From the NCBI GenBank assembly GCA_937901905.1, contig CALDIF010000023.1, forward strand, positions 1 to 31,661: a DNA stretch of 31,661 nucleotides, given 5' to 3'. Source of the stretch: an uncultured Porphyromonadaceae bacterium. GTDB lineage: Bacteria; Bacteroidota; Bacteroidia; Bacteroidales; Muribaculaceae. Positions 1 through 6,431 of the stretch are shown one piece after another. The notes beneath the pieces were generated by a model. The model saw only the letters and a list, made by a program, of their open reading frames with translations. It searched no databases and had not been told where the DNA came from. Numbering within the stretch: position 1 is the first letter of the stretch; each line of letters opens with the position of its first letter. A program made the translations under genes and the position numbers.

Positions 1-55
1 CACTTCACAAATCAATTTGTTCGTTTTTTTCTTGCCACTGCGCTCGGTTTGCACT
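1..55. repeat. 55-bp direct repeat, copy 1
   Basis: Identical over 55 bp to positions 108-162, with starts 107 bp apart. This copy ends just before the point where copy 2 continues into a TATCTTTG promoter element; here the bases are CTTCGTTG, so it looks like a promoter module that has lost its -7 box. Nothing coding is visible in 1-212. Confidence 0.9.
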
Positions 56-107
56 TCGTTGACCTGCGGTCGAAGATAGGCTGCACCTCGGCAGTGTCAA
101 GAAAATG
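56..107 (-). promoter_or_regulatory. Inverted, diverged copy of the promoter module
   Basis: Read on the minus strand, this spacer resembles the flanking repeats: a TTTCTTG start, a CACTGC-like centre, then TATCTTCG. CAAG at 98-101 (minus CTTG) and CGAAGATA at 71-78 (minus TATCTTCG) are 19 bp apart, which fits a Bacteroidetes promoter firing leftward out of the window. The alignment to the direct repeats is by eye and gapped, so the homology is an inference. Confidence 0.45.
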
Positions 108-162
108 CACTTCACAAATCAATTTGTTCGTTTTTTTCTTGCCACTGCGCTCGGTTTGCACT
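108..162. repeat. 55-bp direct repeat, copy 2
   Basis: Exact copy of 1-55. It runs directly into TATCTTTG at 162-169, so this copy carries the upstream half of the promoter of the DUF2795 gene. Confidence 0.9.
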
Positions 163-169
163 ATCTTTG
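138..169 (+). promoter_or_regulatory. Promoter of the DUF2795 gene
   Basis: A full -7 element TATCTTTG lies at 162-169. A -33-like CTTG lies at 138-141, 20 bp upstream. This matches the Bacteroidetes primary-sigma pattern TTTG-N19-21-TAnnTTTG with one mismatch in the -33 box. The predicted transcript would begin near 176, giving a leader of under 40 nt before the ATG at 213. Confidence 0.7.
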
Positions 170-212
170 CAGCCAATTTTTGATATTCGTCTAATTTTAA
201 TAATTCTACACC

Positions 213-437
213 ATGTATTGGACACTTGAATTAGCCTCTAAATTGGAAGATGCTCCTTGGCCCGCAACCAAGGAGGAGTTGATTGACTACGCACAACGCA
301 GCGGTGCTCCGCTCGAGGTAATAGAAAACTTGCAAGAGATTGAGGACGAGGGTGACACTTACGAGTCAATTGAGGACTTGTGGCCCGACTACCCCAGCAG
401 CGACGACGACTTCTTTTTCGACGCCGATGAATATTAA
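213..437 (+). CDS. DUF2795 family small acidic protein
   Basis: A 74-residue, strongly acidic protein with no signal peptide or membrane segment, so probably cytosolic. It matches the DUF2795 pattern found in many Bacteroidetes: an N-terminal hydrophobic helix start (YWTLELASKLEDAPWPATK), the ELIDYAQRSGAP core, ENLQEIEDEG, an LWPDYPS segment, and an acidic/aromatic end (DDDFFFDADEY). The family has no firmly known function. The ATG follows a promoter ending at 169 by about 43 nt. The gene stands alone and is convergent with susD1; a long hairpin at 533-566 separates the two. The family call is from remembered sequence and is fairly sure. Confidence 0.88.
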   Translation: MYWTLELASKLEDAPWPATKEELIDYAQRSGAPLEVIENLQEIEDEGDTYESIEDLWPDYPSSDDDFFFDADEY

Positions 438-532
438 TACTCGTTGATATTGCCGCCCGAGATTGTTCGGAGCGGACTGACAACGCGAAGTTTAGGGTTT
501 ATTGTTTATTTAACTACAGTAAACGAACACAA

Positions 533-566
533 AGCGGCTCGCATGATTTTGTTCATGCGAGCCGCT
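533..566. terminator. Hairpin terminator between DUF2795 gene and susD1
   Basis: A perfect 14-bp stem (AGCGGCTCGCATGA at 533-546, its complement at 553-566) with a 6-nt loop. It lies between two convergent genes, so it probably ends both transcripts. Neither side has a long U-tract, which makes it imperfect as an intrinsic terminator. Confidence 0.75.
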
Positions 567-621
567 ATTCCTATCCTAACATCGCCGTAGCGATGTCACG
601 ACGCGACGGTTAGCGATAAAA

Positions 622-2325
622 TCACCAACCGGGGTTTTGAGTCGTGTTAGGATTGAGCGAAATCTGCTGGCTGGGCACCGGATAGAAGTAATACTTCGAA
701 CTGAAGGTGCGCGTTGCAGCATTACCGATAGCGTAACCGTCCTTGAGGTCAACCTCACAGTTAGCCACAGCACTCATGTTAGCACCGAGGGCGATGTTGG
801 GGTGAGCGTTGGTGTCGAGCAAGTCGAGTTTGTGCCAACGAACGAGATCCCAATAACGATAACCCTTGTCGGTCATCAACTCACAACGACGAGCGCGACG
901 AAGCTCCCACAAGAGACTGCTGACACCCATGTTGTTGGCGGGATCGGCAGCGGGCGAGAGTGTCAAGTCAGGCAGACCGGCACGTGCTTGCAACTTGTTG
1001 ATAGAATTGTCAAGATCGCTCTGGCTGATTGAACCCAACTCTGCCTTAGCCTCGGCATAGTTGAGATAAACAACTGCCAACCAATAGATGGGAGCGTCGG
1101 TGTAGGCGGTACCAATCTGGTTGCGATAGTAGTTCTGAGTCGAAGCGTCACCCATCTTGTCGGTATCGTACTTGGCAATGGTGTAACCGGTGGGCGATGT
1201 CATCTCGGCGAGCGAACTGTGACGGGCATAGCCGTAGCCCTTGAATGCCAACACATGGTCAATCAAGACACCGAGGCGCTTGTCGCGAACAGCCAACGGA
1301 GCCTCGATGCTGTAATGACCGTTTGCATCAAGCGTGGCGACATCACTCTTGTCAAGACTTGTTGTTGCCAAGGGCTTGCCATCGGTGAACAAGAAAGCAT
1401 CGAAAGCGTCCTTGCTCAAGCCGCGTTGCGCTGTCGAACCGGTAGTATAGTCAACGGTGCTGTGACCGAGCACGTCCTTCTCGTAGTTACGCATGAAGAT
1501 AACCTCACTGTTTGTCTTGAGGTTGGTGCTGTTGTAGATGTCACCATAGTTGGCACTGAGGGTATAGCCGGCGTTCATGAGAGCCTCGCTGGCAGCGACA
1601 CACTCGTTCAAATAGCGAGTGGCACGTCCGCTATCGGCAGCCTTGCCGTTGTCGGCGGCTGTGCGATACTTGCAATAGGTTCCCTCATAGAGGCAAATAT
1701 CACTCTTCATAGCCAATGCCATATCCTTGCTCCAAACAACCTTGTTGGGGTTGCTGAGGTTTGCAATGGCGAAATCAAGGTCAGCGAGCACATTATCCAT
1801 GACCTCGTCGCGGTCGGTGCGAGCACCTTGTACGAGTTCATCGTTAGGATCGGCATTCAAAGGAACTTGATCAAACCACTGCACGTCGCCGTAAGCACGC
1901 ACCAACTTGAAGTAGTTGAACGCGCGGTGCAGACGACCGATAGCAGTGTAATAAGCCTTTTGATCATCGGTGAGACTCGAGCCTTCCATACCGGTGATGA
2001 GGTAGTTGGCACGACGAATCTCGGTGAACGGTGAGGACCATGCCGTTGCCGTACCGGGCACGGTAACGAAGTCCCAGTTGTCAAAGTTGGGGTTGACCTG
2101 GTCGTCACTGAGGCTGGTGAAATAGAATTCACCGTAGGTGCCTGACTGACCATAACCCGAGTAACTGCCGTAGAACGAGTTGCAATAGTTCTCCACTTGA
2201 TTTTGATTACTCCAAAAAGCAGGTGTGTTGATGAACTTGTCCCGGGGCTCCTTGTCAAGCAAGTCGTTGCAACCGGTTAGCACCAGTGCGCCAACAGTTA
2301 ACAAATATAAAACTGATTTTTTCAT
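622..2325 (-). CDS. susD1 (susD-like): SusD/RagB-family nutrient-binding lipoprotein
   Basis: A 567-residue outer-membrane lipoprotein that forms the surface lid of a SusCD importer and captures substrate (usually a glycan, sometimes peptide) for the SusC barrel. It has a short signal peptide with lipobox LTGC (Cys19) followed by NDLLDKEPRDKF, the usual SusD N-terminus. A helical TPR-type region includes YYTAIGRLHRAFNYFKLVRAYGD. The C-terminus is typical: RRARRCELMTDKGYRYWDLVRW, then YYFYPVPSQQISLNPN and QNPGW at the very end. It starts 33 bp after susC1 and is clearly co-transcribed with it. No glycan-specific residues can be read and no hydrolase is nearby, so the substrate is unknown. Confidence 0.93.
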   Translation of the reverse strand: MKKSVLYLLTVGALVLTGCNDLLDKEPRDKFINTPAFWSNQNQVENYCNSFYGSYSGYGQSGTYGEFYFTSLSDDQVNPNFDNWDFVTVPGTATAWSSPFTEIRRANYLITGMEGSSLTDDQKAYYTAIGRLHRAFNYFKLVRAYGDVQWFDQVPLNADPNDELVQGARTDRDEVMDNVLADLDFAIANLSNPNKVVWSKDMALAMKSDICLYEGTYCKYRTAADNGKAADSGRATRYLNECVAASEALMNAGYTLSANYGDIYNSTNLKTNSEVIFMRNYEKDVLGHSTVDYTTGSTAQRGLSKDAFDAFLFTDGKPLATTSLDKSDVATLDANGHYSIEAPLAVRDKRLGVLIDHVLAFKGYGYARHSSLAEMTSPTGYTIAKYDTDKMGDASTQNYYRNQIGTAYTDAPIYWLAVVYLNYAEAKAELGSISQSDLDNSINKLQARAGLPDLTLSPAADPANNMGVSSLLWELRRARRCELMTDKGYRYWDLVRWHKLDLLDTNAHPNIALGANMSAVANCEVDLKDGYAIGNAATRTFSSKYYFYPVPSQQISLNPNTTQNPGW

Positions 2326-2358
2326 ATTATATACTCAGATTTAAGTTGGTTCGAGATA

Positions 2359-5300
2359 TTAGAAAGTAACCTGCAAGCCGAACGACCAACTGCGGGTAAT
2401 CGGGTAGGTGCGACCCCATGTACCGTAACTGAGAGAACCCTGACCGGCGTTCATCTCGGGATCAACAGGCAGATCACCGCAACCGTTGTGGAGCAACGCA
2501 AGGTTGTTCACGCTGGCATAGAGGCGCAAGTTCTGGATATAAACCTTCTTGGTGAGTTCGCGAGGCAGGGTGTAACCCAACGTCACGTTCTTCAAGCGAA
2601 GGTAACTCAAGTCAACCAAATACTTGGTTTGAGGATAGTAGTTGTGGCAACCGCCCTCACCGGCGACACCGACCACGTTACCGGCATACTCGTTACCCGG
2701 GTAGAGGCAGGGGAAGTCGTTGCTCTCGCTGATGTTCACGATGCCATTTTCAGGATCATAGATGTTGTACTTGGTCTGGTTAGCATAGATTGCAAGGTCG
2801 GCCTCGCGCATCTCGGGGAATGCAAACGCACTCTGAGTCCACATGCTGCGACGACCCACACCCTGGAAGAACAAGTCGAGGTCAAAGCCCTTCCAACTGC
2901 CACCGAGGTGGAAACTGTACTCATAACGCGGCAACACGTTACCGATAACCTTGAGGTCACCATGATCCTCCTCGGTACCGGCACCGCCGTCGATTTTGCC
3001 GTCATTATTCAAGTCCTTGAACTTGATGTCACCGGGACCGTAAACGAACTGGTTGGTTTGGATACCGGTTTGGTCGGCAACGCCGGCTGCATAAATCCAT
3101 GAACCGTCGGCATTCTTGCCGGTGAAGTCGGCCTCGGTGAAGTAACGGTCGGTCTCAAAGCCCCAAATGTCACCCCAAATCATGCCGGTGTAAGCGTAAG
3201 ACGAATTGAGCGGGTGACCGATCAACTTGCTGTCGGTGTCCCACTTGGTAACCTTAACCTTGCTGTCACCCATGCTGAAGTTAGCATAGAGGCGAAGGTC
3301 CTTGTTGATTTGTTTTTGCCAAGCCACGGTGAACTCCCAACCACGTGAACGCAACGTACCGGTGTTCATGTAGGGAGCATCTGCACCGACACTGCTGGGC
3401 AGTGCTGCACCCGGAGCGAGCATGTCCTTGGTGTCGCGTTGGAACAACTCACCGCTGAATGTAATCTCATCGTTGAGGAAGCCGAGGTCAAGACCGAGGT
3501 TCATGGTGCGAATGCGCTCCCATGATAGGGTACTCGACACCCATGCCGGCAAACCGAAAGCGTTGTACTTGTTACCGCTGTTGTCGAGGTAATTCATGGT
3601 GCTGACACCGATTGTCTCGAGGTACATGGCATCACCCACAGCCTCGTTACCGATTTCACCGTAAGAGAAGCGCAACTTCGCGTTGTCAACAACGTCACGA
3701 ATGCCGTCCCAATACGACTCTTGGCTGAAACGATAGCCCAACGAGAAAGAGGGGAAGAATGCCCAACGATCGCTGCCGGGGAAACTCGAAGAGCCGTCAT
3801 AACGACCGTTCAACTCGAGCAGGTAGATGCCCTTGTAGTCGTAGTTGATACGTCCGAAGTAACCGGCTGTAGCATAGTCACCGCGCATGGGCGACAGATT
3901 CTTGCCACTTGTGCCCGAAGCGATACCCCAGTTGGCACGGTCACCGTAGGTGAGACCCAACTCGGGATAGTCGGTCGAGTACAAACCGCTGCGCTGAGCA
4001 CTGAAGAAATTGTAAGTGCGCTCCTCGCCCATCAAACCAATCATCACCTTGAGGTTGTGAGCATCTTTCCATGTCTTGGCATACTCGAGGTAGGCGTTAG
4101 CAGTCCAGGTGTTTGCCTTCTCATTGCCTCGATAAGTTGCCGAACTGTTTTGACCGACAATGTAGGTGGGGTTGACACCACTCCAGTTCATACCATAGAT
4201 GGGGAAGTCACTCCACTTGCGGCTCACGTTGTCAATTTGATAAGTGAAGTCGGCATTAAGGGTCAACTCCTTGGTGATATGAGCCTTGAGGAAAGCGTTC
4301 AAGCGAGTTTGGTCATGGGTGTTGACGCGACGATCGGCCTGCTTTTGCATTGCGATCACGCGGAAGTCTTCACCGTTAATCGTACCACTGGGAATGAAGA
4401 ACGAACCCCAACGCCACAAGTACTGATACATATTGTTGTAGGTCTCAGCCTTGTCGAAGTTGCGACGGGTGAAGTTGGCACGGGCACCCACGGTCAACCA
4501 GTCGGTAACGTCGGTGGTGAAGTTAACCGCTGCATTATAACGGGTACGCTTTGACGGTTCGAACTTGAACAAGTCTTCCTTGCCACTGTAACCGAACGAA
4601 GCATAATAGGTCGACTTGGTTGTCGAACCGCTCAACGACACGTTGTGTTGCTGGGCGGGAGCGGCCTTTTGATACCAAATATCTTGGATATCAAAGTCGG
4701 CATAGTATAACGGTTGGTTACCCACGAAACGATAGTCACCCACGTTGTTGTCGTCGACATAGGGACGCATCTCGCCATAACCGATCTTACCGCTGTTTTG
4801 CTCTTTCCACTTGAGGGCATAGGGCAACAACTGGTCGAAGTACATACCGAAGAGTTCCACACTTGCACCGGCACTCTGACGGTTTTTAGCGCGAATGGCA
4901 GCCTCCAACTGAGTAGGCACGTCGGGATAATCGGGCAACACGGTAGCGCGATCCCACGAGAAGTTGTTACTGTACTTCACTGTCACGCGCTCACCCTTGC
5001 GACCCTGCTTGGTAGTGATGAGGATCACACCGAATGCGGCACGGGTACCATAGATAGATGCCGAAGCCGCATCCTTGAGGACGCTGATACTGGCGATGTC
5101 ATCACCGTTAATCATAGAGAGATCCTCAACGGGCACGCCGTCAACAATGATAAGGGGGTTACTGGTAGCACCGTTGCTGAGGGTACCTACGCCACGAATG
5201 GTGAGCGTGGGACTGTCATCAAGGTTACCGCTACTGTTAATAACCGTCAAGCCGGGCACTGCACCTTGCAGAGCCTTGGTCACATCTTGCTCGGGACGCG

Positions 5301-5724
5301 AGTTGAGCGTCTTGTCCAAATCAACCGTTGCCACGGCACCGGTGAGGTTAACACGTTTTTGCGAGCCGTAACCCACAACGACCACCTCGTCAAGGAGAGC
5401 GTTGTCGTCGGCAAGCGTGATGTGTGCTGCATTATCAGCCTTGAGAGTAACCGTCTTGTAGCCGATAAACGACACTTGCAGTTTAGCGCCGGGAGCGACC
5501 TTCAACGAGTACTTACCGTCGATGTCGGTCGTTGTGCCACGCGTCGTACCAATCTCACTGACACTGGCTCCGATGATGGGTTCTCCCTGTTCATCGGTGA
5601 CAGTACCGGTCACGATGGTCGTCGCTTGCGCCACTACTTGCGGAGCGGGAGCCGCGTTAACCGCAGGTGTCCACACGCCACATGCCAGAAAAAGTGCTCC
5701 TAATAGAGCGAGCTGTTTTTTCAT
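2359..5724 (-). CDS. susC1 (susC-like): SusC/RagA-family TonB-linked outer membrane importer
   Basis: A 1121-residue TonB-dependent transporter, the barrel partner of the following SusD protein. A signal peptide covers about residues 1-24. Residues about 35-105 are a CarboxypepD_reg-like domain (VTGTVTDEQGEPIIGASV). LDEVVVVGYG at 111-120 is the hallmark segment before the plug. The plug holds NPLIIVDGVP and SISVLKDAASASIYGTRAA. The remainder is the 22-strand-type barrel, ending SFGLQVTF with the terminal Phe expected for outer-membrane insertion. The length is normal for the family. It is the first gene of a two-gene operon with susD1 and is divergent from susC2 across a 707-bp control region. 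The substrate cannot be inferred. Confidence 0.95.
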   Translation of the reverse strand: MKKQLALLGALFLACGVWTPAVNAAPAPQVVAQATTIVTGTVTDEQGEPIIGASVSEIGTTRGTTTDIDGKYSLKVAPGAKLQVSFIGYKTVTLKADNAAHITLADDNALLDEVVVVGYGSQKRVNLTGAVATVDLDKTLNSRPEQDVTKALQGAVPGLTVINSSGNLDDSPTLTIRGVGTLSNGATSNPLIIVDGVPVEDLSMINGDDIASISVLKDAASASIYGTRAAFGVILITTKQGRKGERVTVKYSNNFSWDRATVLPDYPDVPTQLEAAIRAKNRQSAGASVELFGMYFDQLLPYALKWKEQNSGKIGYGEMRPYVDDNNVGDYRFVGNQPLYYADFDIQDIWYQKAAPAQQHNVSLSGSTTKSTYYASFGYSGKEDLFKFEPSKRTRYNAAVNFTTDVTDWLTVGARANFTRRNFDKAETYNNMYQYLWRWGSFFIPSGTINGEDFRVIAMQKQADRRVNTHDQTRLNAFLKAHITKELTLNADFTYQIDNVSRKWSDFPIYGMNWSGVNPTYIVGQNSSATYRGNEKANTWTANAYLEYAKTWKDAHNLKVMIGLMGEERTYNFFSAQRSGLYSTDYPELGLTYGDRANWGIASGTSGKNLSPMRGDYATAGYFGRINYDYKGIYLLELNGRYDGSSSFPGSDRWAFFPSFSLGYRFSQESYWDGIRDVVDNAKLRFSYGEIGNEAVGDAMYLETIGVSTMNYLDNSGNKYNAFGLPAWVSSTLSWERIRTMNLGLDLGFLNDEITFSGELFQRDTKDMLAPGAALPSSVGADAPYMNTGTLRSRGWEFTVAWQKQINKDLRLYANFSMGDSKVKVTKWDTDSKLIGHPLNSSYAYTGMIWGDIWGFETDRYFTEADFTGKNADGSWIYAAGVADQTGIQTNQFVYGPGDIKFKDLNNDGKIDGGAGTEEDHGDLKVIGNVLPRYEYSFHLGGSWKGFDLDLFFQGVGRRSMWTQSAFAFPEMREADLAIYANQTKYNIYDPENGIVNISESNDFPCLYPGNEYAGNVVGVAGEGGCHNYYPQTKYLVDLSYLRLKNVTLGYTLPRELTKKVYIQNLRLYASVNNLALLHNGCGDLPVDPEMNAGQGSLSYGTWGRTYPITRSWSFGLQVTF

Positions 5725-5803
5725 AAGCGAGCTTTGATTTTATTGGTTAATAAAGTTGTTAATTAGTCTAAGTCAACGAGAGATAAAACCCCTCGATTTA
5801 CGG

Positions 5804-5823
5804 TTAACATAAACAGTATTATG
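5804..5823 (+). repeat. 20-bp site A of three (direct orientation)
   Basis: TTAACATAAACAGTATTATG. The same 20 bases occur inverted at 6014-6033 and direct at 6310-6329. Each copy contains an internal dyad (CATAA, 6 bp, TTATG on the minus strand). This copy lies 79 bp upstream of the susC1 ATG, in its predicted 5' leader. Confidence 0.9.
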
Positions 5824-5845
5824 GTACATCAATTGAAATATGACG

Positions 5846-5877
5846 CAAATTTCTAAAAAAAAGTTGAAATAATCAAC
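5846..5877 (-). promoter_or_regulatory. Candidate promoter of susC1-susD1
   Basis: On the minus strand, GTTG (plus CAAC, 5874-5877) is followed after 20 bp by GAAATTTG (5846-5853). Each box has one mismatch from TTTG / TAnnTTTG. Transcription would start near 5839, giving a leader of about 115 nt that contains site A. It is weaker than the susC2 promoter. Confidence 0.5.
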
Positions 5878-6009
5878 AAATCACGGCATTTTTTATTTAA
5901 AAATGAACACAGGTGTTAAATTTTATTAATTTAACATTCCGACGTTTGGTATCTAAATTTAAGCACAACACGCTGATTTAATGAATATTAGCAAACGATA
6001 GAACACAAA

Positions 6010-6033
6010 AAATCATAATACTGTTTATGTTAA
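6010..6033 (-). repeat. 20-bp site B of three (inverted orientation)
   Basis: The minus strand carries the same 20-mer as sites A and C at 6014-6033. Relative to site C (6310-6333) the match extends to 24 bp, adding ATTT on one side. With C it makes a perfect inverted repeat bounding 276 bp; with A it makes a 20-bp inverted repeat bounding 190 bp. Confidence 0.9.
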
Positions 6034-6167
6034 ATAGAATTAAATTTTTAGATAACGTTAGCATGTCGGGCGAAACATCAACACAACTCACGAGAATTCG
6101 ATACGGGTGTGAAGTGATTGAAGTCAACTGCCGAAACCGCACGGGTATTAAAAAAAGTGAAAAAATA

Positions 6168-6199
6168 TTTGGTCGTTTTAAAAAAATGGCATATATTTG
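6168..6199 (+). promoter_or_regulatory. Consensus promoter of susC2 operon
   Basis: TTTG at 6168-6171, a 20-bp spacer, then TATATTTG at 6192-6199: an exact match to the Bacteroidetes primary-sigma consensus. The predicted start near 6206 gives a leader of about 225 nt before the ATG at 6432. The promoter lies inside the segment bounded by inverted sites B and C. Confidence 0.8.
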
Positions 6200-6240
6200 C
6201 ATACTTTTATATTGAGAAATACCTCACAAGTGTTGCTGAT

Positions 6241-6315
6241 TGTTAACGGGGCTTCCTCTCCGACACGACGGGTGAACCTGTTGTACTTCAGCAACATCGG
6301 TGGGAGAGCTTAACA
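6241..6315 (+). promoter_or_regulatory. Potential stem-loop in the susC2 leader
   Basis: TGTTAA (6241-6246) can pair with TTAACA (6310-6315), CTCTCC (6256-6261) with GGAGAG (6303-6308), and TGTTG (6279-6283) with CAACA (6292-6296). This nested, bulged structure ends inside repeat site C. It is more GC-rich than its surroundings. No known riboswitch class was recognised. Confidence 0.4.
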
Positions 6316-6333
6316 TAAACAGTATTATGATTT
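6310..6333 (+). repeat. 20-bp site C of three (direct orientation)
   Basis: The same 20-mer as site A at 6310-6329, with the 24-bp match to inverted site B running to 6333. It lies 102 bp upstream of the susC2 ATG, downstream of the predicted transcription start, in a position comparable to site A in front of susC1. Confidence 0.9.
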
Positions 6334-6431
6334 CGGGGGAGCATATACTCTCAAAGACGTCATTATAACCGATAAGACAACAATAACCTTTTTTAATTAA
6401 CACTTATTACTCACAAAAAACTAATGTGCGT

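Larger units (their letters stand above)
5725..6431. other. Divergent control region between two susC genes
   Basis: 707 bp without a convincing gene. Short ORFs within it (for example about 6027-6215 plus and 5978-6202 minus) overlap promoters and resemble no protein. The region is AT-rich and holds three copies of a 20-bp site (5804, 6014 inverted, 6310), one leftward promoter candidate (5846-5877), one consensus rightward promoter (6168-6199) and a potential leader hairpin (6241-6315). Confidence 0.85.

Noticed and set aside
1..162. CRISPR array
   Set aside because: Only two copies of a 55-bp repeat, no further units and no cas genes; the repeat carries promoter elements.
4714..5703. 329-codon open frame on the plus strand opposite susC1 (and similar ones at 3721-4554, 1219-2034, 7008-7868)
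   Set aside because: They lie wholly antisense to clear SusC/SusD genes, have no signal or family motif, and follow from codon bias of the real genes.
5978..6215. Short open frames in the susC-susC control region
   Set aside because: They overlap repeat site B and the consensus promoter and resemble no protein.
6010..6333. Insertion sequence or MITE bounded by inverted repeats B and C
   Set aside because: No transposase and no target-site duplication was seen; a third copy at 5804 and the internal promoter fit a switch or operator set better.
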